Assembly: GCA_963969595.1 (NCBI GenBank)
Contig: OZ018408.1
Location: 11,281,823-11,345,822 of the forward strand
Direction of reading: 5' to 3'
From: Neckera pumila
Lineage: Eukaryota; Streptophyta; Bryopsida; Hypnales; Neckeraceae
DNA: 64,000 nt
Under the pieces are notes generated by a model, which worked only from the letters and a program-made list of their open reading frames with translations, searched no databases and was not told the DNA's origin. Numbering within the stretch: the first letter of the stretch is position 1; every line of letters begins with the position of its first letter. Below are positions 12,001-22,000 of this stretch, one piece after another. The translations under genes were made by a program, and so were the position numbers.

Positions 12001-14109
12001 AACATAAAAACACTCCCGTCGGCCTGACGTGATCATGGCTGCTGGAGACTGCCCACCAAGTGTATGGACACATTCAGGGAACGACACTCCATCTAGACAC
12101 TTCGCATTTCGGTCCCCTTCATTTCAAAGCCATCTCCCAAGACCAGTATCAACTGCGAGGGCTGCGAGGCTTACGTGTAGGATTCCAGGGGTTCGGCAAA
12201 GGCGCCGTGTTCGGCACCGTCGTCCCGGCTCCGGCGTTGTTGGCTTCTCCCGGCGCGCCCTGGGTCTGGCCCTGCGCAGCCGCGGCGTTTCCTCCCAGCA
12301 GAGCGGCAAACGGGTTCGCCGCCATGTCGTTGCCGACATCGCCGCCCATGGTAGCCGCGTTCAGCAGCGGCTCCTGCACCGTCTCGTACATGCGCCGCAG
12401 CATGTTGAAGCCCTCCGGCGAAGCCTCGATGTTACTCATCGCGCGGTCCGTGTTCCGCATCATCTCGCGCATCAGCTCGGGATTGCGAGCGGCATCCAGC
12501 GTCTGACGGAGCGTGCCCGGGTCGTTCAAAATGTGCGCCAGGTCAGGATTCCGGTCGATGATCTCCCGCATCTGCGGATTGCTCATGATCAGCGACCGCA
12601 TGAGGTCCGGGTTGTTCATCAGGTTCTGCACCGCCGGCATGTTCATCATCTCGCGCATCAGGTTCGGGTTCTGCATCAGCTGCTGCTGCACCTGCTGGAA
12701 CTCCGCAGGGCCCATCCCGAAGGGCGGCACGCCCGCGCCCGCGCCACCACCCGAACCCAAGCCCGCCATGTTGGGAAAAGCCAGGCCGCCCAGACCGAGG
12801 CCGGGGACGGACCCCAGACCGGCGGGATTCGCAGCGGACGCGGGAGGAGGCGCAGCGGACGCCGGGGTCGACACCGCGGGGGAAGGCGGGACGCCGCCGC
12901 TGCCGCCGCCGGGCGAGGACGAGGCCGGCGCTCCTCGCACCAGGTGCACCGTGTGGTCGCTTTGCAGACCTGCGCAGCCAACGAGACCACGAGCACCACG
13001 TTCGTTCATCAGAGAAGGGGGATAACTCACACTCGGCTCAGTCCACCCACAGACCACAGCGTCCCATGGATGGAGGCGTCATCGCAGGCAATGGTGGCGC
13101 TGGTCTGCCTGCCTCACCAGCCAGCACACTCAATTGGACCAGCAGAACCAAGGCATACACGATCGCAGCATATCAACGTTGGACACGCACAATTCCAATC
13201 ACCTTGAGCCCCCAATGGAAATCCCCCGCCATGAGATCCTATTTCACTGTATCCGTGGGTCGCTCGCTCGCACTGGCACATCAGTTCAAAATTCTCACAT
13301 ACAACACACTTGTTGCAAGCAACACAACAAGGAGAATCAGCCTCGCTCCAAAATGGTTCGAGATGACAGGATTCGTGGGGTGGGGCCGAAGACCATGAGG
13401 AAAATTGCAGAGGAAAACCAGGAGACCACAGGCACGGACAGGAAAGGCGCAAAACTTTTTCAGTGCATTCGTCCCACATGTGCACGACCAGAGAGCGCGA
13501 AATAGCGATCCTCCCTATCTCACTTGGACATGGGTCGGAAATGCGGTCCAACATTTCCTATGCGGCCGCCTTCGATCAGAAGCGAAGAGAAACTGCTCGT
13601 CCGATTCCCGGTGCGAGGGTCAGTCCCTGTTCACATCCTCACAGACGCCCCGCCATCCACCGCGGAGAGACTCATCCGAGGGACAGAAACAGTCACGAGC
13701 AATCCACCGAGCCCGCCTGCAATGCCCTAAATCGCCCACCCCAGGAATCCTCTCACGGATCACACTCCACACGGAACCCCAAATTCACCGCCCGCCGCGA
13801 ACCCTAAATCGTCATCGCCCATCCAATTCAACCCCGCAATCCAATCCAACGCCCGCTCCCACCAAACACAAGCAAACAATTCCCCGAAACATCCCCATCG
13901 ACACAGCAGGCAATCGAAAAACCAATCGCAAATCAACCCAACGCCCACGCCCACTGACCGTAGCTGTCGAGCGTATTGTCGTCCTTGAGCACGCGCCCCT
14001 TGTAAATCAGCCGCTGCTGGTCCGCGGGAATCTCCGAGCGCTCCACCAGCAAGCCCTTCAACGCCAGCACGGTGGCACCCAAATCCACCTCCACCGTGAA
14101 CTTGTTGCC
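9090..14109 (-). repeat. Right arm of the giant inverted repeat
   Basis: Reverse complement of 1149-6168, carrying the second ubiquilin. The inner edge at 9090 and the outer edge near 14109 are both abrupt. Because the outer flanks differ between the arms, a simple assembly fold-back is less likely than two real loci. Confidence 0.95.
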
Positions 14110-14223
14110 ATTCGAGCAGCGTATGTGCACCATGGCGTTACTGCCGCTGCTGCTGTCCATGCTGGTCTTGGTGGCGCCGGCCCCTTCCGCCCCCGCGGCC
14201 GCGCCCTCCGGCTCGCTTCGCAT
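9878..14223 (-). CDS. DSK2: Ubiquilin / DSK2-type ubiquitin shuttle protein, copy 2 (mirror copy)
   Basis: Complete mirror copy of the ubiquilin at 1035-5380. Each splice site lies at 15258 minus its partner: 14223-13959, 12969-12175, 11924-11611 (or from 11840), 11237-11124, 10904-10846, 10428-10313 and 10023-9878. The reading frame is intact, so this is not a pseudogene. From the UBL strand at NGNKFTVEV onward the predicted protein is identical to copy 1. Only the first about 36 residues differ: MRSEPEG for MGSEPEG, a [11 protein letters not shown] tract for [11 protein letters not shown], and HIRCSNG for HIRHSNG. The ATG at 14223 is chosen because it aligns exactly with the copy 1 start and an in-frame upstream GTG is not needed. 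The two genes converge, with 3' ends facing across about 4.5 kb between stop codons. Promoter and leader are homologous to copy 1 but diverged, so expression may differ (inference). Confidence 0.93.
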
Positions 14224-14600
14224 GGTCAGCACTACTTCCCTTCCCTTATTCTAGGTTTTATTCGATCAATCCCTGTTTTCCCAACCCGTGATGAAGCAAT
14301 CAATCCAACAGATGGCCAAGCACTCAATCTCCACGCAAATCTCTCTGTTTCTTCCGTCTCGCCCTCTCCTAGCAGATGTTCTTCTTCGCCACCAAACACT
14401 CCCCAAACTCCCACCAAACCTAGTGCTGCCAACCGATCTTGGCGACGACCCCCGGATGCTGCAGAAATCGGGAAGAACGAGAGAATTCTGTGTTTGGTGA
14501 AATGGAGGACAGATGTTGAGCAGCAGCGATTGCAATTCTGTCCGACCGACCGACCGACGGGAGGACGGAGCAGGTCGCAGGGGTGCACTGCTCTCTGACG
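14224..14600 (-). promoter_or_regulatory. Promoter and leader region of ubiquilin copy 2
   Basis: On the minus strand this is the diverged counterpart of 660-1034. Shared blocks such as AATAAAACCTAGAATAAGGG and CCAAGATCGGT are recognisable. It also carries a GGTCGGTCGGTCGG-type tetranucleotide run near 14545-14562. Homology fades beyond about 14,600. Confidence 0.5.
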
Positions 14601-14729
14601 TTTAGGGGGCCCGGTAACGCAATGCCCACCGGCCGTCTAGAAGTATCTTCCTGCCGCTCCTGGTGAGCGTGACAGTCACGTCCTTGTGTCGGTCCGGGGC
14701 CAGCTGTGGTGTGGGTTTGCGGTGGATGA
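14601..14729. other. GC-rich unassigned segment
   Basis: About 130 bp of GC-rich sequence just outside the right inverted-repeat flank and before the element at 14,730. A short minus-strand open stretch exists here, but nothing in its translation is recognised. Confidence 0.3.
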
Positions 14730-15271
14730 CATTAGGAAAAATGGCAACCCTCAAAGGGGCTGCTTCCCTTTGAGGAGTTCCCCTCATGGAGGTGCAGCTC
14801 CTTTGAGGGGAACGCCTTTGTTTTTGAACAGGGGGGTTCATTTTAAAAAAATTTAAAAATTCTTAATAATAATATAATAATAATATAATATTATAATTAA
14901 AATTAAAATAATTAAAATAATACAAATTAATAATAAAATAATAATATAAAAAATAAAAAATATTAAAATAATAATTAAAATAATAATAAAATAATTAAAA
15001 TAAACTAATTCTCAAATTAGGAAGCTGATGTGGTCGCCATGGTGCCACATCAGATTCAAAAATAAAAAATAAAAAAAAATAAAAAAAAAATAAACTATTT
15101 TTATGTTTTTTTAAATATTAAAATAAGGTTCAGTGCCAGTGTCAGGCGCTGTCCAGGCTCTCCCGTTCGCTAGAGGGGGATTTTTTTTTTTTGAAAAAAA
15201 AAAAAAATCAGTTGCTGTTCCCTCGTTCCCCTCATTCACAGCCCCTTTGAGGGCTCCAATTCTTCCTAATG
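14730..15271. mobile_element. Inverted-repeat element with CATTAGGAA ends
   Basis: The left end reads CATTAGGAAAAATGGCAACC then CTCAAAGGGGCTG. The right end complemented reads CATTAGGAAGAATTGGAGCC then CTCAAAGGGGCTG. The centre (about 14,842-15,120) is a run of TAATAATA/AAAATA low-complexity DNA. Length 542 bp, non-coding; superfamily not assigned. Confidence 0.55.
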
Positions 15272-15365
15272 GCTTGGGTGTTTCTTTTAATGAAGGAATC
15301 AATTTCTTTGGGTTCGTAAGCTTATTTGGGGTGCTTCTGATGTTGCAAGTTTTGATTTTTTTAAC

Positions 15366-16275
15366 CTAAGGGTAGTCACACCTTCTTCACCAAGCAGATT
15401 TTGTAGAAGAATGAAAAGTTGGTGAAATAAAATAGGACCCAATGGGAAGCGGCACTAGGAGAAGAAGGTGTGACACCTTTGTTTGGTACTATGAGCATGG
15501 AGAATCAAAAACTAGGGGTAGTCACATCTTCTTCACTACATCAAAATTCTCTGAAGAATGAGAAAAAAGATGAGCCAATGGGGAGCTTGAATTTAAGAAG
15601 AAGGTGTCACACCCCTTTCTAGTGTCTCGAGCATGGAGAATTAAAAATCCGCAAATGGTTTTACTTAAGTGACTGGATTGATAGCCTCCAGGGTGAGATC
15701 GGCAACCTCCAGAATGAAAACAGCAGCTTGCGATAACAAAATTTGCTTGCTAAAGCTTTGTAATGCCCATTATTCATCTTGGGAGGAGAACAATGGACGG
15801 CGCAAAGTTTTCACAAAAATAGTATCTTCTGTCTCAGAGAGGCAATGGAAAACTAAAAGGGAGCCGCCACGCCCTTATTCACAGCAAAATTTTTGTGCCG
15901 TGAAGTAGGTGTGACTACCCCTACTGCAAAATTGATTTATCTGTAAAACAGGATGGGGAAATTCTGCAGGGTTCCGGAATCCAATCAGCTAGTGAGAAGA
16001 ACAATGGGCTGACGTTATCTACACGCACCTGGTGCCATCGCACTAAAGCAAAAACTACAAAGTGAAACTACACAGCGCCACTGGAGCGCCAATCAAAAAA
16101 TTTGCTCGGTAACTTTTCCATGCCTATTATTCACCTCTACAAGAAAATAATGGACGTCGCGAAGGCTTCGCATAAAAAATATATTTTGCGTTTAGGAACC
16201 CTAAACACTAAACTGCCACGTCCCAATTCTTCAGAGAATGGACAGGCAGTGCAGAAGGTGTGACTATCCCTACTA
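15366..16275. mobile_element. Compound inverted-repeat element with GGGTAGTCACACC ends
   Basis: The motif GGGTAGTCACACCTTCT occurs near 15,370 and, with variants, at 15,515, and is inverted at about 15,908-15,924 and 16,256-16,275. The two left ends head a tandem duplication of about 146 bp (both units contain GAGCATGGAGAAT). The two right ends head a second duplicated block (CCCATTATTCATC / GCCTATTATTCACC). It looks like an element whose two ends were each duplicated. No coding capacity is seen. Confidence 0.5.
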
Positions 16276-16339
16276 TCTTGTATAAAGATATTATAATTTG
16301 TATAGCTTGGGCCATTAGGAAATTTGTATGTGTTAGTAA

Positions 16340-17540
16340 TTAATTGTAATAGTATATATGAACTAATGTACCTTGTGCCATTGCCATAGTACAAATAAAA
16401 GTTTAACCCCTAAAGGACCATTTGTCCCCTCAAGGGACAATTTGGGTCCGGACAGGTTCCTACTATCTCAATTTTTTGTGATATTTTTTGGGATTATTTG
16501 AAGTTATGTATTTTTGCAAGACCTTTCTGAATATATAATTTTTATTTTAATTGATGCCTGGGAGCAAAAATTATGGCATAATAAGCAAAAACGGAGTTCG
16601 ATGGGTAGCACAAAAAAAATCACAGAAAGTCAAAGAAAAAATTTCAAATTTTTTTCTCAAAGATTTTATTTTAGTCTACATGTGAAGCTTTGTTTCATTC
16701 AATTTGGACTAATTATGAGAAAGTTATGGACAATCTTAGCTTTTCGGGCAATCTAAGCAATCTTTTCGGGTAATCTTGAAAAAATAACTCGTAGAATTCA
16801 TTTCTGAATGCAATTTTTAGAATTTTTCAAAAAAAGTTGTTAGACAGGGTTAGGTTTTTTTGCTAGAACTATCTCACTGTTTGGATTATTTTGATTCAAT
16901 TCCATCTAAAAGCTATTAACAATTTAGTTTTTTCTTCAATTTTGAACCCACTTCTACTTAACAATTTTTTAATGAGAGAAAATTAAGTGCTTCTTTTCCT
17001 AAACTTTTCTTGTAGATTCTCAACTCAACTACTTAACATAAATAAGTAGAAAATCAAAATCAATAGTGCAAAAAATTTGAACTAAAAGATTCAAACCCAA
17101 AAAATCTAGTCAAACAAGGTGCCAAAAAATTTGTTTTCTTCACTTTAAATGCATATATCTTACAATCTACATGGTCAAATTTTCTGAAATTCCTTCCACA
17201 TATTCATATACTATTCAAGTATAAGATTTTACAATTGGATATGCAAAAAAAACAATTTTTAAAGTTCTTTTCTATTTGCAACAAAAAGGACAATTTTGAG
17301 TGGTTTTTGATAGGAAAATCACCTTGGTCCTTTAAGGGGTTAAGTATCTTTCTAATTTTGTAATGCGTGAAAAATTTGAAATTCAATATCTTTTTTCTAT
17401 AAGTCGGAACGCCACAAAACAAAGTCTTTGCACCCCTCCTTGCTGAAGGCTTTCCAACGGTACCAAGAACTTGACCAAAGGATGCATGGTCCAAGAGATC
17501 TCGATATAACAAACAAAATAAACAATCTAATTTAGGTCTA
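16340..17540. repeat. Dispersed repeat family D, copy 1, split by a TTAA element
   Basis: 16,340-16,402 (TGTGCCATTGCCATAGTAC) and 17,344-17,540 (ACCAAGAACTTGACCAAAGG) together match the copies at 30,255-30,489 and 31,590-32,140. The element at 16,407-17,339 is inserted between them. Confidence 0.6.
16407..17339. mobile_element. TTAA-flanked piggyBac-like MITE (family A)
   Basis: Starts CCCCTAAAGGACCA after TTAA (16,403-16,406) and ends TGGTCCTTTAAGGGG before TTAA (17,340-17,343). Length 933 bp, no open reading frame of note. The interior has the family hallmarks: a GTCCCC..GGGGACAA hairpin near one end and GATCC-type sequence near the other. It sits inside dispersed repeat D. Confidence 0.8.
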
Positions 17541-17607
17541 AATTGATTTTGACCAGTCATGTGGAGTTTGTGGAGTGGAGTGGATTTCTATGTCAAATTT
17601 TGATTAA

Positions 17608-17827
17608 CCCCTTAGTGCCGGATCTTTTCTTGACTATTTAGATATTTTTGTTTATATCTTTATAAGTATATATTAGTTGTCTTAATTTCATCAAATTTAT
17701 TGTGCATAAGGTGTGTTTTTTAAGAAGCCAAGCATTGATTTGGATGAATGAGAAGTTTTGTGGTAAAAAAAGCCCTTAGAACTTCTTTTTTCATGGTCCA
17801 AAATTTGAACGTCGGAGTGCTAAGGAT
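17608..17827. mobile_element. Short TTAA-flanked element
   Basis: Ends CCCCTTAGTGCCGG and (complement) AATCCTTAGCACTCCG, with TTAA at 17,604-17,607 and 17,828-17,831. At 220 bp it is much shorter than families A and B and shares only the terminal pattern. Confidence 0.5.
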
Positions 17828-18262
17828 TTAAGTGGATTGAGTTTTTTATACAAGTGACAACTATTAAACCAAAGCTAAACAACATACTTGAAGCACATTC
17901 AAAGAAGAATGGAGCTTCCGAAAGGCCTCTTCCCTTTGAGAATTGAATTTAATAGTAAGCAGAGGTGTTCAGAATTTTATTTTTTTTAAATCAATTTTTA
18001 ATTTAAAAAAATTTAAAATTGCAGTCCAATATGGACAACCTTTGGCCACATCGGGCTACAATAAAGTAAAAATTCAAAAGAAATATTTTCATTTTTTTCC
18101 CAAAAATAATTTTTTTGATTAATTCAGCAGTTATTTTTGTTGTTCGTGTAAAAGTAGAGGTCTTCCATAGGGCCCATTCTTTTCCAGATGATTAAGCAAA
18201 GAGAGTTGCTTGAAGACCCACTTTGTATTGATTTAGTTAACATTAATCAATGATCTATCATA

Positions 18263-18832
18263 TTTCCTCTATCCCACTAAAAAACTCCAAAAAGCTTCCC
18301 CATGAAGGATTAACTACATTTTTAGTCTTTCTAATAGGAATATATGCATTCAAAAACTAGCAACCCATCCTTTAGATCTTTGCAAATCTCCAACTTAGGC
18401 ACCATCGTTTAGGCACCCAAAATCCATGCAGAAAGTACCATTTTTGACAAAATTTGTAAATGCTGCCAGCTCCATCATTCTTGATGATTTAAATGTTGGT
18501 AGCAACATTGGAATTCTAGAAACATCTACTGCAACTTAAATACCCACAACAAAGATCTCTACACCACTTCAAGAACAACTCTTCAAAGTGTCAAAGTGGT
18601 CACCAAATCCATTGTCAATACTACTATCTAAGGAAGCACAACGAGTCCAAGGTGTCTCATATGGGCAAGGTCAAAAAAATTTGGCAAAGTATGCTCCCTA
18701 ATCACTTCACTTGCCTCCACGAGGTTGTTCAGCACGTCCAACACTTACCCAACAATTGAAATCTAAAAACGGAGCTTTTTAGTGGGGCAGAAATTGTGCT
18801 TGATTTGGAGGTTTTTAGTGGGACAGAGGGAG
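18263..18832. mobile_element. Stowaway-like MITE
   Basis: The right end complemented reads CTCCCTCTGTCCCACTAAAA, close to the classic plant Stowaway terminus CTCCCTCCGTCCCA; the left end is TTTCCTCTATCCCACTAAAA. A TA lies on both sides (18,261-18,262 and 18,833-18,834). Length 570 bp, no coding capacity. Confidence 0.65.
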
Positions 18833-18839
18833 TATTTAA

Positions 18840-20563
18840 CTTTTAAAGTTCTTTGACTATGTTTTCACCAAAAATACTCCAATTCTAGTACAAGTATCAA
18901 ACTCTAGAATAAATATAGTTTTGGATACATATAATTGTTAGATCTTGTAGTATACTAGTTTGAAAACATGTGGAAAAAAAATTCAAAAACTTCCACTATG
19001 TGGATTGCAAGATATTAGCATTTGAACTGACAAAAATCTTTTTTTTGGCCCTACAAATATCAGGGCAGCTGCATTTCATTTGTATGAAAAAATGTCCATG
19101 TTGTTGGTGCTTCTTTGAGTTTGTTTTCCTAGGCAAGTTGGCTACATGCTTTAAAATTTTCGTATCATTTAGAATTGTGCAGCATATAAAAAAAAATAGT
19201 AAGTAGAAAGAAGTAGAATACGATTTAAATACTAAATTAATGAAAATTTAATTATAGAATTGGAAAATGTCAATCCCAATGGTTGCAATTTTGTAATAAA
19301 CAATTTACATCCTATAGTTTTATTTATTTAAAGAAGGATTGAAAATTGAGTAAAATAAACAAATTTCAAGTTTATTTTAGAGTAGGGAATCTATAATTGC
19401 TTGTAAGCAAAAACTCTTCATAACTTTTGACTCATTGATCAAAATGGAAAGATTCAAAGCTTTCCATATATATATATATAATTCTAGAAAACCAATTCCA
19501 GATTTTTGTTTTTAAAAAAATGGATTTTTTTTATTTACTTGAATTGTCCATCCGGAGAAAAAAGCCCCCCAAAAGGAATATATTAGGCCATAACTTTTGA
19601 CTCATATTTCATAAACTTTTGTTCACATGAAAGATATTCCTCATCCACAACTTCTATTAATCCCTAAAGGACCATTGTCCCTTTGGGGGACAAATGGGAT
19701 TTCGGACAGGTACCTACGGGCTGAATTTTTGTCGTTATTTTTTGAAATTTCTTTTGAAGATAGAAGAACTAATAAGCTTTGTGGGAATATTTTTTTTACA
19801 ATCAATGCTCGGAAACAAGAGGTATGAATAAATAAGCTCAAAACAGGGGACAGGGGGTAGCAAAAATAAATGTGCAAAAATTTGAATTTTTTTATTGAAT
19901 TCTTTTTCTCATAGATTATATTTTTGTCTATTTGGAAAGCTTTGATTCATGTCATTTGGATTTGTTATGAAGAAGTTATAGACATTCTTGTTTTTTGGGC
20001 AGTTAGAGCATCTTTATGAAAAAAATTACACATTGGATTCATTTCTAAATGCAATTTGTTTTGGCATGGTTGAATTTACTTGCTAAAACAATCTTGACAT
20101 AGGTATTAGTGCATTTTAATTCCATCAAAAGGATATTAACACTTTAGATTTTCCTTCTATCTCGTACCTATTTCTATTTAATGCTCAATACTTTGTAGTG
20201 CAAAAGTTTTAGGTTAAAAATGTTCAAAGTCAAAAAATCCAATCCCACTATGTGCTCAAAAACTTGTTTTTTCCACTTTATATACAAATATTTTGCAATC
20301 TATGCTGTCAAAATTCTGAAATTTTTTCCACATTTTTTTATACTAGTTAGGTGTAAGATCCTATGGTTATATGTGGAAAAAAACATTAAATTGTTTTTTT
20401 ACTCTTTGCTATAGAAATGGCACTTTTCAATGTTTTTAGGGCAAAAAAAAGGCCTTGGTCCTTTAAAAGTTTAACTTTGGGCCTAAAATATGCAAATCTC
20501 TAGTCTCATATACTTGCCAAAAATTTCTATATTGCGTAAAAATTGCATGTTGGTCCTTTAGAG
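18840..20563. mobile_element. TTAA-flanked MITE, family B, interrupted by a nested element
   Basis: Matches the uninterrupted copy at 43,841-44,757: both begin AAAGTTCTNTGACTATG and end ATGTTGGTCCTnTAGnGGTTA. TTAA lies at 18,836-18,839; the right flank is TTAG at 20,564-20,567. The copy is split by 19,661-20,470. Without that insert it is about 910 bp. Confidence 0.7.
19661..20470. mobile_element. TTAA-flanked MITE (family A) nested in family B
   Basis: TTAA at 19,657-19,660 and 20,471-20,474 bracket an 810-bp family A copy (TCCCTAAAGGACCATTGTCC ... GGTCCTTTAAAAGT). Flanking family B sequence rejoins as CTTCTATTAACTTTGGGCC, matching CTTCTATTCAAGCTTGGGC in the intact B copy near 44,665. The nested copy is therefore the younger insertion. 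Confidence 0.8.
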
Positions 20564-20879
20564 GTTAGTGTTGTCTATTGTGGTACAAGTCTAATGTATT
20601 CCACTAAATATTACTAGTACCTTTGTGGTGTTTATCAGTATGTGGTAGTTGGAGACCTTCCACATCTTGGAATGCACCAATTTCTCATAACATTTAATGT
20701 GGTGCAAGATTTCTAACATTCATCGAGTTCATTTGAAGTTTTAGATTTAGACAAGTTTCATGTTTTTCAGTTTTTATAAACAATTTTGGCTCCCTAGATG
20801 TACTGGATTAAACCTCCAAAATTATAAAGCCAACAACTTTTTTAAACCTTTTTTTGTGTCCTTTCATGTAAGAAGTGTT

Positions 20880-22000
20880 AGCTAGGTAGCTAGTCTTTTG
20901 AACTCAATTGCTTCTACTAATATGAATTTGACTCTGTTAACTGTTTGAACTTAAGTGCTTCCATTTAACCCCTAAAGTCCCAAGGCCATTTTTCTGTCAA
21001 AAATCACTCAAAACTGCTGCTTTTGTTGCATTCATCTAAAAGATCAGAAAAAATATTTTTTTCTAGAAACTAACCATAGGATCTTGTACTACACTTTTTA
21101 TAGATCATGTAGTAAAAATTTAGTGGTGTTTGACCGTACGGATTGAAAAATATCAGCATTCAAAGTGAAAGAAAAAGTTTTTTTCAAGAAGATGCTCTAA
21201 CTGCCCCAAAAACAAGATTGTCCATAACTTTCTCATAAAAAATCCAAATGAAATGAATCAAAGCTTCCCAAATAGGCAAAAATATAATCTATAAGGAAAA
21301 AAAATTAAAAAAATTAAATTAAATTTTTTGCAAAATTTTTTTGCTGCCCCCTCTCCCCTGTTTTGAGCTTATTTGGACATAACTTTTGCTCCCGGGCACC
21401 GATTGAAATAAAAATTACATTCCCCAAAAGCTAATAAATTTTTCTATCTTATGGGAAAGTTTCAGAAAGTTTCTTAAAAAAATGAGCTCATAGGAACCTG
21501 CCCAAAATCCATTTTGTCCCCCGTAGGGACAATGGGACTTTAGGGGTTAAGCTAAGTACATTGCCTAGCCGTTTGATATTTATTGCAATTAAAGGGCTAG
21601 CCGTTTGAATTCATTTGCTTTCATCAGTAACATGAATTGGTTGTTAGTCATTTGAACCTAAGTACTTCCATATTGAATGCGTACATTGCCTAACCGTTCA
21701 AGGTTTATTGCAATTAGATGGCTAATTGTTTGAATGCAATTGCTTCTCCTCACATGAATTTCAGTATTAGTCGTTTGAAGTTAAGTGCTTTAGTGTAAGA
21801 TGCGTACATTGCTTAGCTATTTGAGGTTCATTGCAATTAGAAGGCTAGCCATTTGAAACTCAATTGCTTTCACCTAACATAAATTTGATTGCTAGCAATT
21901 TGAATGCTATTGATTCCATCTAAAATGTTTACGGTTTTCAAACATTTGCGGTTTATTGCAATTGGTTGATCTTCCTCTTTTGTATTGTTATAAGTTTTTA
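20880..22000. repeat. Degenerate tandem repeat, about 124-bp unit, about five units
   Basis: The landmark TATTGCAATTA (variants) recurs at about 21,585, 21,710, 21,833 and 21,958, spacing 123-125 bp, together with GCTAGCCGTTTGAA and TTAAGTGCTTCCAT. An earlier unit at about 20,885-20,966 is separated from the rest by the element at 20,969-21,546. Confidence 0.65.
20969..21546. mobile_element. TTAA-flanked MITE (short A subtype)
   Basis: 578 bp with ends CCCCTAAAGTCCCAAGG and GGGACTTTAGGGG, TTAA on both sides (20,965-20,968; 21,547-21,550). The copy at 29,206-29,782 is the same subtype in the opposite orientation. It interrupts a 124-bp tandem repeat. Confidence 0.8.

Noticed and set aside
13405..14598. 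397-codon plus-strand open frame over the right arm
   Set aside because: Antisense to exon 1, intron 1 and the leader of ubiquilin copy 2; composition is that of a GC-rich shadow frame and the frame is shorter in the left arm.
14602..14841. Short minus-strand open frame next to the right arm
   Set aside because: It runs across the boundary of the inverted-repeat element at 14,730 and its translation is not recognised.
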